Assembly (NCBI GenBank): GCA_933228675.1
Contig: OW121742.1
Coordinates: forward strand, 34,358,218-34,422,217
From: Stomorhina lunata
Lineage: Eukaryota > Arthropoda > Insecta > Diptera > Rhiniidae
Length of the DNA stretch: 64,000 nucleotides
Direction: 5' to 3'
A model generated the notes under the pieces. That model was given only the letters and a program-made list of their open reading frames with translations. It did no database searches and had not been told where the DNA came from. This document shows positions 49,813 through 60,459 of this stretch, in pieces. The stretch's first letter is position 1; each line of letters begins with the position of its first letter. Made by a program: the position numbers and the translations under genes.

Positions 49813-52800
49813 CTAAAATGAAAGCAAAAGTCATATTATTATTATATACAAAGATTTCATAGAAAATATTCTTACTTGTAAATATCTTAATTGTAAGGCA
49901 GCAGGCGAACCGCCTATTACTTCAGATGCTTCTCTCAAAGCACGCGATGCCTTTTGTTCACCTTCTGCCGCTATGACCTTGGCTCTGGCTTCTCTTGCTG
50001 CTTCCGCCTCCGCAGCCATGGCTCTTTGCAACTGCACCGGAAGTCGTACATCTTTGCTAAAAGTGTGAATATAAAAAATACATTTTCTATTTATTTGCAA
50101 CACTTCGGTAAAAGTTAAGTAACACAAATAGCAAATAAATCTTTCTTAACGCTTTATGGATTTAGTGTAAGAGGAAACTATTACTTACATCTCAACACGC
50201 TCTACTTTAATGCCCCATGCATCGGTGGCTTCATCCAATTGAAGCTGAGAACATAAAATGAAATAACAAAATAAAATTATTAAGATAAATTTATCATTTC
50301 GAATTTAGCTTTGAAAGGAAATTTAAATAGAAGAAATTTGTCTCAAAGTTTTCCATTAAGTTAATCTGAAAAAATATTTGAAATCTAAAAGTTTAGGGAA
50401 AATAGGTGAATTTTCAAAAAGAATATTGAAATATTGAAAATTTCTCTAATATTTCTTATTTTTAGAGGAAATTTTTAAAAATTTCTTAATTTTATAGGAA
50501 ATTTTTCAAAAATTTCTTCCTTTTATATCAGATTTGTCAAAAAATTTTTATTTTTTTTTAGGAATATTTTCAGAAATTTCTTATTTTAGAAGGAAATAAT
50601 TAAAATTTTTAAAAAATTTCTTATTTTTATAGGAAATTTTTCAAAATTTTTCTATTTTTATAGAAATTTTTCAAAAATTAACAATTTTTATAGGAAAATT
50701 TTTAAAAAATTCCTATTTTATAGGAAACTTTTCAAAAATTTCTTATTTTTATAGAAAATTTTATTAAAATTTTTTATCTTTATAGGAAGTTTTTCCAAAA
50801 ATTTGTTATTTTTATAGCAAATTTTTCAAAAATTTCTTAATTTTTATGGGAAACTTTTCAAAAATTTCTTATTGTTATAGAACTTTTTTTAAACACTTCA
50901 TATTTTAACAGGAAATTTTTAAGAAATTTCTTATTTTTATATTAAAGTGGGGTTTATATAACTCAAGCATCTGACGATTGAGTGAAATTTACATGTATTT
51001 TGTTTTTGTTACAATAACAAAACACATGTAAATTTCACTCAATCGTCAGACGCTTGAGTTATATAAACCCATCATAAATTTTTCAAAAATTTCTTATTTT
51101 TATAGAAAATCTGTCAAAAATTTCTCATTTTTATAGGACTTTTTTAAACACTTCTTATTTTAAAAGGAAATTTTTAAGAAATTTCTTATTTTTATATTAA
51201 ATTTTTCAAAAATTTCTTATTTTTATAGAAAATTTTTCAAAAATTTCTTATTTTTATAAGAAGTTTCTCGAAAATTTCTTATTTTTATAAGAAGTTTTCC
51301 AAAAATGTATTTCTTATTTTTCTATCAGAAATTTTTCCAAAATTTCTAACTTTTCTTTTACTTTAATAGGAAAATTTTCAAAAAAAATTTTTCTGGTAAG
51401 CAATTTTTTTAAAATGCTTATTTTTATAGGAAAATTTTCAAAAATATCTTATTTTTATCGGAAATTTTTCAAAAATTTCTTTTTTATAGGAAATTTTTGA
51501 AAATTTTCTTATTTTTATAAGAAATTTTTTTATTATTTATTTTATATTATATATATTTTATTTTTTTATTTTTATAGGAAATTTTTAAAAAGTTTCTTAT
51601 TTTTATAGAAAATTTTTCAAAAATTTCTTATTTTGATAAGAATAGTTTAAAAAATTTCTTATTTTTATAAGAAAGTTTTAAAAAATGTCTTATTTTATAG
51701 GAAATTTTTAAAATATTTCTTATTTTATAGAAAATTTTTCAAAAATTTCTGATTTTTGTAGAAAATTTTTCAAAAATTTTTGATTTTTATAGGAAATTTT
51801 TCAAAAATTTCTTATTTTTAAAGGAAATTTTTTTTTTAATTTTTTGTTTTTGTAGAAAATTTCTCCAATATTTCTTATTTTTATAAGAAATTTTTCAAAA
51901 ATTTTTTATTTTCATAGAAAAATTTTCAAAAATTTCTTATTTTTATAGAAACTTTTTCAGAAATTTCTTATTTGCATAGAAAATTGTTCAAAAATTTCTT
52001 ATTTTAATAGGAAATTTTTAAAAATTTTCCATTTTTATAGGAAATTTTTTAAAAACTTCTTATTTTGATAGGAAATTTTTTAAACATTTCTTAGTTTTAT
52101 AGCAAACTTTACACAAATTTCTTATTTTTATAGGAAATTTTTCAAAAACTTCTTATTTTTATAGGAACATTTCCAAAAAATTCTTATTTTTATAGGAAAT
52201 TTTTCAAAAATTTCTTGAATTTACAGAAAATTTTTCGAAAACTTCCGGTTTTTTATAACAAAATTTTCTATAGTTTCTAATTTGTATAGGAAATCTTTAA
52301 AGGTTTCTTATTTTTTAAAAATTTTGTCAAAAATTTCTTTTTTTTTATAGGAAATTTTTTTTATTTTTATAGGAAATTTTTCTTATTTTTATAAGAAATT
52401 TTTAAAGTTTTCTTGAACTTTAAAGAATTTTTCAAAAATTTCTTATTTTTATAGGAAATTTTTCAAAAATTTCTTATTTTTATAAGAAATTTCTAAAAAA
52501 AACTTCGTATTCATAGACAAATTTTTAAAACCTTTTTATTTTTAAAGGACATTTTACACAAGTTTCTTGCTTGTGTAGAAAATTTTTCCCATAAAAATAA
52601 GAAATTTTTGAAAAATTTCCTATAAAAATAAGAAATTTTTCAAAAACTTCCTTTAAATATAAGAAATTTTTGAAAACTTTTCTTTAAAATAAGAAATTTT
52701 TTACTTATTTTTATGAGAAATTTTTTACAAATTTCTTATTTTTGTAAGAAATTTTTCAAAAATTTTTAATTTTTTTAAAAATTTCTTTTTTTTATAGGAA

Positions 52801-53529
52801 ATTTTCCAAAAATTTCTTATTTTAATGGGATTTTTTCAAAAATTTCTTATTTTTATAATGAAGTTTTCAAAAAGGTTTTGTTTTTATAGGAAATATTTCA
52901 AAAATATCTTACTTTTATAGAAAACTTTTAAAAAATCTATTATATTTATAGGAAATTTTTCAAAAGTTTCTTGTTTTTATAGGAAATTTCAGTTTTTTTT
53001 TGAATAAGACATTCTTTGTTTTTAAAGAATATCTTATTTGTAAAAATGTCTTTTTTCTAAGAAATTAAAAAAAAAATCTTATTTTTATAGAAATTTTAAT
53101 GGACATTTCTTTTTATAGGATATTTTAAAATAATTTCTTAAATTTATAAATTCTTATTCTAACATCATGACCTATTTTTTAGCAAATACATTTTTCAAAT
53201 TCACTCCCACTTGCACACACTTACTTAGCAAAACAATTTTAATTTGTAGAAAATCTAAGTTAACACACACACACAAAGAAAATGAAAGCTTACACTTTCG
53301 CTTTTATGTGATTTTTGTTATTTACCTGCATATTTCCGGAAATAGTCATACGTTCGCTAAGAATCTCATGTAAATGTCTTGTGCCCATTGTGTTGCGAAG
53401 TGTCGTTTGCGCCAGCAAACGCGTCGAATGATGAGCATTTTCTACGTTCGCTATAGAAACGGTTGCGTTCGAGACGCGATAATAGACAACAGCATCCACG
53501 GAAACCGTAACGCTGTCTTTGGTAAGGAC
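49618..53529 (-). CDS. Stomatin-type protein, gene 2 (tandem paralogue; 5' part not found)
   Basis: Minus-strand join 53529-53326, 50244-50189, 50056-49876, 49812-49618, 636 nt, 211 residues plus stop, all junctions in phase. The exon lengths 204, 56 and 181 are identical to gene 1, and the protein is nearly identical over them. The C-terminal exon diverges after the conserved [15 protein letters not shown] into a longer tail, [20 protein letters not shown] then [16 protein letters not shown]. This lacks the membrane hairpin and the first two SPFH exons. I found none of these between 53530 and 64000, and an assembly gap begins 200 bases upstream, so the loss is more likely an assembly problem than a truncated gene. 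Expected role is as for gene 1: channel-modulating membrane scaffold. Confidence 0.9.
49876..50056 (-). CDS. Gene 2 exon: SPFH end and coiled coil
   Basis: This 181-nt exon runs from phase 2 to phase 0 (acceptor CTTTTAG, donor TTACAA|GTAAG). It codes [20 protein letters not shown] through [19 protein letters not shown]. It is identical in protein to the gene 1 exon except for Gly in place of Asp before SPAALQ. Confidence 0.95.
50189..50244 (-). CDS. Gene 2 exon: [11 protein letters not shown] segment
   Basis: This 56-nt exon runs from phase 0 to phase 2 (acceptor TTCTCAG, donor GAGAT|GTAAGT). It codes [18 protein letters not shown]. The intron above it holds a 31-bp satellite array, as does the homologous intron of gene 1, but in the opposite orientation. 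Confidence 0.94.
50440..53150 (-). repeat. 31-bp palindromic satellite, array 4 (in gene 2 intron), opposite orientation to array 1
   Basis: Degenerate units of the T-rich form (TTTCTTATTTTTATAGGAAA, then TTTTTCAAAAA) through the intron between gene 2 exons 53529-53326 and 50244-50189. A short stretch at about 52585-52700 is inverted. A 121-bp hairpin element interrupts the array at 50950-51070. Confidence 0.93.
50950..51070. mobile_element. 121-bp hairpin element inserted in the satellite array
   Basis: Near-perfect inverted repeat with arms of about 55 bases: GGGTTTATATAACTCAAGC inward on the left and, inverted, the same on the right with one A/G difference after CAAGC. The loop is a few bases. 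The sequence left and right of the element rejoins into a normal 31-bp unit if a TAAA is counted twice, so this looks like a MITE insertion with a possible TAAA target duplication. Confidence 0.85.
53326..53529 (-). CDS. Gene 2 exon: SPFH core
   Basis: This 204-nt exon is phase 0 at both ends (acceptor TTTTAG, donor ATGCAG|GTAAAT). It codes [40 protein letters not shown] and the rest to MTISGNMQ. The changes from gene 1 that I noticed are V to I in the NATVSVANV segment and T to N at the end (SGTMQ to SGNMQ), while many third codon positions differ. So the protein is under constraint and the duplication is not recent. Confidence 0.95.
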
Positions 53530-53729
53530 CTAAAATATGTAAAGCGAAACGAAAACAGAAATAAATATTTTTATATTGTAAAAAATCTAGTAGATAAAAT
53601 ATGCAGCAACAGACATATTTGTTCTGGAAAAAAATACATTAAATATACAATGGAAAAAGTGAATTTTAAATGAAATATTTGTATACATTCGAGTATGGGT
53701 GTAGCTACATAAATATTTAATATAGTGTT
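53530..53729. other. Gene 2 intron sequence up to the assembly gap
   Basis: AT-rich, with no stomatin exon on the minus strand. A 99-codon plus-strand frame starting at 53374 runs through it, but its first half is antisense to the gene 2 exon. Confidence 0.6.
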
Positions 53730-53929
53730 NNNNNNNNNNNNNNNNNNNNNNNNNNNNNNNNNNNNNNNNNNNNNNNNNNNNNNNNNNNNNNNNNNNNNNN
53801 NNNNNNNNNNNNNNNNNNNNNNNNNNNNNNNNNNNNNNNNNNNNNNNNNNNNNNNNNNNNNNNNNNNNNNNNNNNNNNNNNNNNNNNNNNNNNNNNNNNN
53901 NNNNNNNNNNNNNNNNNNNNNNNNNNNNN
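53730..53929. other. Assembly gap (200 N)
   Basis: Exactly 200 undetermined bases, a typical placeholder length, so the true gap size is unknown. It directly borders the 87-bp satellite, which probably caused the break. The missing gene 2 exons (membrane hairpin and first two SPFH exons) would be expected in or beyond it. Confidence 0.95.
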
Positions 53930-56900
53930 GATTGGACGCTTATTTAAGAAACTACAGCCAATTTTAGGTTTTTCATACAAAAAATCAAAATGATCACAAA
54001 AATCAAGTATTTTCTCGATTGGACGCTTATTTAAGAAACTACAGCCAATTTTAGGTTTTTCATACAAAAAATTAAAATGATCACAAAAATCAAGTATTTT
54101 CTTGATTGGACACTTATTTAAGAAACTACAGCCAATTTTAGGTTTTTCATACAAAAAATCAAAATGATCACAAAAATCAAGTATTTTCTCGATTGGACGC
54201 TTATTTAAGAAACTACAGCCAATTTTAGGTTTTCGGTCCAAAAAATCAAAATGATCACAAAAATCAAGTATTTTCTCGATTGGACGCTTATTTAAGAAAC
54301 TACAGCCAATTTTAGGTTTTTCATACAAAAAATCAAAATGATCACAAAAATCAAGTATTTTCTCGATTGGACGCTTATTTAAGAAACTACAGCCAATTTT
54401 AGGTTTTCGGTCCAAAAAATCAAAATGATCACAAAAATCAAGTATTTTCTCGATTGGACGCTTATTTAAGAAACTACAGCCAATTTTAGGTTTTTCATAC
54501 AAAAAATCAAAATGATCACAAAAATCAAGTATTTTCTCGATTGGACGCTTATTTAAGAAACTACATCCAATTTTAGGTTTTTCATACAAAAAATCAAAAT
54601 GATCACCAAAAATCAAGTATTTCTCGATTGACGCTTATTTAAGAAACTACAGCCAATTTTAGGTTTTTCATACAAAAAAATCAAAATGATCACAAAAATC
54701 AAGTATTTTCTCGATTGGACGCTTATTTAAGAAACTACATCCCATTTTAGGTTTTCCTTACAAAAAATCCAAATGATCACAAAAATCAAGTATTTTCTCG
54801 ATTGGACGCTTATTTAAGAAACTACAGCCAATTTTAGGTTTTTGGTACAAAAAATCAAAATGATCACAAAAATCAAGTATTTTCTCGATTGGACGCTTAT
54901 TTAAGAAACTACAGCCAATTTTAGGTTTTCGGTCCAAAAAATCAAAATGATCACAAAAATCAAGTATTTTCTCGATTGGACGCTTATTTAAGAAACTACA
55001 GCCAATTTTAGGTTTTTCATACAAAAAATCAAAATGATCACAAAAATCAAGTATTTTCTCGATTGGACGCTTATTTAAGAAACTACAGCCAATTTTAGGT
55101 TTTCGGTCCAAAAAATCAAAATGATCACAAAAATCAAGTATTTTCTCGATTGGACGCTTATTTAAGAAACTACATCCAATTTTAGGTTTTCCTTACAAAA
55201 AATCCAAATGATCACAAAAATCAAGTATTTTCTCGATTGGACGCTTATTTAAGAAACTACAGCCAATTTTAGGTTTTTCATACAAAAAATCAAAATGATC
55301 ACAAAAATCAAGTATTTTCTCGATTGGACGCTTATTTAAGAAACTACAGCCAATTTTAGGTTTTTCATACAAAAAATCAAAATGATCACAAAAATCAAGT
55401 ATTTTCTCGATTGGACGCTTATTTAAGAAACTACAGCCAATTTTAGGTTTTCGGTCCAAAAAATCAAAATGATCACAAAAATCAAGTATTTTCTCGATTG
55501 GACGCTTATTTAAGAAACTACAGCCAATTTTAGGTTTTTCATACAAAAAATCAAAATGATCACAAAAATCAAGTATTTTCTCGATTGGACGCTTATTTAA
55601 GAAACTACATCCAATTTTAGGTTTTCCTTACAAAAAATCCAAATGATCACAAAAATCAAGTATTTTCTCGATTGGACGCTTATTTAAGAAACTACAGCCA
55701 ATTTTAGGTTTTCGGTCCAAAAAATCAAAATGATCACAAAAATCAAGTATTTTCTCGATTGGACGCTTATTTAAGAATCTACAGCCAATTTTAGGTTTTT
55801 CATACAAAAAATCAAAATGATCACAAAAATCAAGTATTTTCTCGATTATTTAAGAAACTACAGCCAATTTTAGGTTTTTCATACAAAAAATCAAAATGAT
55901 CACAAAAATCAAGTATTTTCTCGATTGGACGCTTATTTAAGAATCTACAGCCAATTTTAGGTTTTTCATACAAAAAATCAAAATGATCACAAAAATCAAG
56001 TATTTTCTCGATTGGACGCTTATTTAAGAATCTACAGCCAATTTTAGGTTTTTCATACAAAAAATCAAAATGATCACAAAAATCAAGTATTTTCTCGATT
56101 GGACGCTCATTTAAGAACTACAGCCAATTTTAGGTTTTTCATACAAAAACTCAAAATGATCACAAAAATCAAGTATTTTCTCGATTATTTAAGAAACTAC
56201 AGCCAATTTTAGGTTTTCGGTCCAAAAAATCAAAATGATCACAAAAATCAAGTATTTTCTCGATTGGACGCATATTTAAGAAACTACAGCCAATTTTAGG
56301 TTTTCGGTCCAAAAAATCAAAATGATCACAAAAATTAAGTATTTTCTCGATTGGACGCTTATTTAAGAAACTACAGCCAATTTTAGGTTTTTCATACAAA
56401 AAATCAAAATGATCACAAAAATCAAGTATTTTCTCGATTGGACGCTTATTTAAGAAACTACAGCCAATTTTAGGTTTTTCATACAAAAAATCAAAATGAT
56501 CACAAAAATCAAGTATTTTCTCGATTGGACGCTTATTTAAGAAACTACAGCCAATTTTAGGTTTTTCACACAAAAAATCAAAATGATCACAAAAATCAAG
56601 TATTTTCTCGATTGGACGCTTATTTAAGAAACTACAGCCAATTTTAGGTTTTTCACACAAAAAATCAAAATGATCACAAAAATCAAGTATTTTCTCGATT
56701 GGACGCTTATTTAAGAAACTATAGCCAATTTTAGGTTTTTCACACAAAAAATCAAAATGATCACAAAAATCAAGTATTTTCTCGTTTGGACGCTTATTTA
56801 AGAAACTACAGCCAATTTTAGGTTTTTCATACAAAAAATTAAAATGATCACAAAAATCAAGTATTTTCTCGATTGGACGCTTATTTAAGAAACTACAGCC

Positions 56901-59900
56901 AATTTTAGGTTTTTCACACAAAAAATCCAAATGATCACAAAAATCAAGTATTTTCTCGATTGGACGCTTATTTAAGAAACTACAGCCAATTTTAGGTTTT
57001 CCTTACAAAAAATCCAAATGATCACAAAAATCAAGTATTTTCTCGATTGGACGCTTATTTAAGAAACTACAGCCAATTTTAGGTTTTTGGTACAAAAAAT
57101 CAAAATGATCACAAAAATCAAGTATTTTCTCGATTGGACGCTTATTTAAGAAACTACAGCCAATTTTAGGTTTTCGGTCCAAAAAATCAAAATGAACACA
57201 AAAATCAAGTATTTTCTCGATTGGACGCTTATTTAAGAAACTACAGCCAATTTTAGGTTTTTCACACAAAAAATCAAAATGATCACAAAAATCAAGTATT
57301 TTCTCGATTGGGCGCTTATTTAAGAAACTACAGCCAATTTTAGGTTTTTCATACAAAAAATTAAAATGATCACAAAAATCAAGTATTTTCTCGATTGGAC
57401 GCTTATTTAAGAATCTACAGTCAACTTTAGGTTTTTCATAAAAAAATCAAAATGATCACAAAAATCAAGTATTTTCTCGATTGGACGCTTATTTAAGAAA
57501 CTACAGCCAATTTTAGGTTTTTCATACAAAAAATTAAAATGATCACAAAAATCAAGTATTTTCTCGATTGGACGCTTATTTAAGAATCTACAGTCAACTT
57601 TAGGTTTTTCATAAAAAAATCAAAATGATCACAAAAATCAAGTATTTTCTCGATTGGACGCTTATTTAAGAAACTACAGCCAATTTTAGGTTTTTCATAC
57701 AAAAAATCAAAATGATCACAAAAATCAAGTATTTTCTCGATTGGACGCTTATTTAAGAAACTACAGCCAATTTTAGGTTTTTCATACAAAAAATTAAAAT
57801 GATCACAAAAATCAAGTATTTTCTCGATTGGACGCTTATTTAAGAAACTACAGCCAATTTTAGGTTTTCGGTACAAAAAATCAAAATGATCACAAAAATC
57901 AAGTATTTTCTCGATTGGACGCTTATTTAAGAAACTACAGCCAATTTTAGGTTTTCGGTACAAAAAATCAAAATGATCACAAAAACCAAGTATTTTCTCG
58001 ATTGGACGCTTATTTAAGAAACTACAGCCAATTTTAGGTTTTCGGTACAAAAAATCAAAATGATCACAAAAATCAAGTATTTTCTCGATTGGACGCTTAT
58101 TTAAGAAACTACAGCCAATTTTAGGTTTTTCATACAAAAAATTAAAATGATCACAAAAATCAAGTATTTTCTCGATTGGACGCTTATTTAAGAAACTACA
58201 GCCAATTTTAGGTTTTTCATACAAAAAATCAAAATTATCACAAAAAACCAAGTATTTTCTCGATTGGACGCTTATTTAAGAAACTACAGCCAATTTTAGG
58301 TTTTTCATACAAAAAATCAAAATGATCACAAAAATCAAGTATTTTCTCGATTGGACGCTTATTTAAGAAACTACAGCCAATTTAAGGTTTTTCATACAAA
58401 AAATCAAAATGATCACAAAAATCAAGTATTTTCTCGATTGGACGCTTATTTAAGAATCTACAGCCAATTTTAGGTTTTTCAAACAAAAAATCAAAATGAT
58501 CACAAAAATCAAGTATTTCTCGATTGGACGCGTATTTAAGAAACTACAGCCAATTTTAGGTTTTTCATACAAAAAATCAAAATGATCACAAAATTCAAGT
58601 ATTTTCTCGATTGGACGCTTATTTAAGAAACTACAGCCAATTTTAGGTTTTTCATACAAAAAATCAAAATGATCACAAAAATCAAGTATTTTCTCGATTG
58701 GACGCTAATTTAAGAAACTACAGCCAATTTTAGGTTTTTCATACAAAAAATCAAAATGATCACAAAATTCAAGTATTTTCTCGATTGGACGCTTATTTAA
58801 GAAACTACAGCCAATTTTAGGTTTTTCATACAAAAAATCAAAATGATCACAAAAATCAAGTATTTTCTCGATTGGACGCTTATTTAAGAAACTACAGCCA
58901 ATTTTAGGTTTTTCATACAAAAAATCAAAATGATCACAAAAATCAAGTATTTTCTCAATTGGACGCTTATTTAATAAACTACAGCCAATTTAAGGTTTTT
59001 CATACAAAAAATCAAAATGATCACAAAAATCAAGTATTTTCTCGATTGGACGCTAATTTAAGAAACTACAGCCAATTTTAGGTTTTTCATACAAAAAATC
59101 AAAATGATCACAAAATTCAAGTATTTTCTCGATTGGACGCTTATTTAAGAAACTACAGCCAATTTTAGGTTTTTCATACAAAAAATCAAAATGATCACAA
59201 AAATCAAGTATTTTCTCGATTGGACGCTTATTTAAGAAACTACAGCCAATTTAAGGTTTTTCATACAAAAAATCAAAATGATCACAAAAATCAAGTATTT
59301 TCTCGATTGGACGCTTATTTAAGAAACTACAGCCAATTTAAGGTTTTTCATACAAAAAATCAAAATGATCACAAAAATCAAGTATTTTCTCGATTGGACG
59401 CATATTTAAGAAACTACAGCCAATTTTAGGTTTTCGGTTGATCACAAAAATCAAGTATTTTCTCGATTGGACGCTTATTTAAGAAACTACAGCCAATTTT
59501 AGATTTTCGGTACAAAAAATCAAAATGATCACAAAAATCAAGTATTTTCTCGATTGGACGCTTATTTAAGAAACTACAGCCAATTTTAGGTTTTCGGTAC
59601 AAAAAATCAAAATGATCACAAAAATCAAGTATTTTCTCGATTGGACGCTTATTTAAGAAACTAGAGCCAATTTAAGAAACTACAGCCAATTTTAGGTTTT
59701 CGGTACAAAAAATCAAAATGATCACAAAAATCAAGTATTTTCTCGATTGGACGCTTATTTAAGAAACTAGAGCCAATTTAAGGTTTTTCATACAAAAAAT
59801 CAAAATGATCACAAAAATCAAGTATTTTCTCGATTGGACGATTATTTAAGAAACTACAGCCAATTTTTGGACGCTTATTTAAGAAACTACAGCCAATTTT

Positions 59901-60287
59901 AGGTTTTTCATACAAAAAATTAAAATGGTCACAAAAATCAAGTATCGATTGGACGCTTATTTAAGAAACTACAGCCAAATTTTCGGTTTTTCATACAAAA
60001 AATCAAAATGATCACAAAAATCAAGTATTTTCTCGATTGGACGCATATTTAAGAAACTACAGCCAATTTTAGGTTTTTCATACAAAAAATCAAAATGATC
60101 ACAAAAATCAAATATTTTCTCGATTGGACGCTTATTTAAGGAACTACAGCCAATTTTAGGTTTTTCATACAAAAAATCAAAATGATCCTAAAAATGAAGT
60201 ATTTTCTCGATTGGACGCTTATTTAAGAAACTACAGCCAATTTTAGGTTTTTCATACAAAAAATCAAAATGATCACAAAAATCAAGT
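53930..60287 (-). repeat. 87-bp satellite with 435-bp higher-order repeat (about 73 units)
   Basis: Head-to-tail 87-bp units; the landmark GATTGGACGCTTATTTAAG recurs every 87 bases (53930, 54017 and so on). The variable site alternates between TTTTTCATACAAA, TTTTCGGTCCAAA, TTTTTCACACAAA, TTTTCGGTACAAA and TTTTCCTTACAAA. The last occurs at 54751, 55186 and 55621, exactly 435 bases (five units) apart. Because 87 is divisible by three, the minus strand reads as a 29-residue repeat containing EKPKIGCSFLNKRPIEKIL over long stretches. Frameshifts and partial units (55845, 56110, 56185, 59440, 59660, 59865, 59945) break it, so it is not supported as a gene. Confidence 0.96.
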
Positions 60288-60459
60288 GAAACATCGGTGC
60301 AACCGTCTTCCAAATTAAGATACATTTTTAAAAGCTGGTCTAAAAGTGGGCGTGGTCAATTTTTCTTTCCATAAGAACCTGACCTGGATCATAAGAGTCA
60401 TTAGGGTAAAAAAATTTTCAAAATCAATCGTTCTCAACTGATTCAATTACCAACAAACA
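60288..60459. other. Junction between the 87-bp and 253-bp satellites
   Basis: Single-copy-looking sequence with AAAGTGGGCGTGGTCAATTT. A similar motif, inverted (ACCACGCCCAT), flanks the start of the 12-bp array at 19510-19525. Probably a remnant of a shared interspersed element. Confidence 0.35.

Noticed and set aside
53374..53673. 99-codon plus-strand frame
   Set aside because: Its first half is the antisense of the gene 2 SPFH exon, so it is a shadow frame.
53717..58920. Series of minus-strand frames with a 29-residue repeat
   Set aside because: Translation of the 87-bp satellite. Frames start at arbitrary internal Met codons and end at random indels, and one runs through the N gap. A coding origin is noted as a question but not supported.
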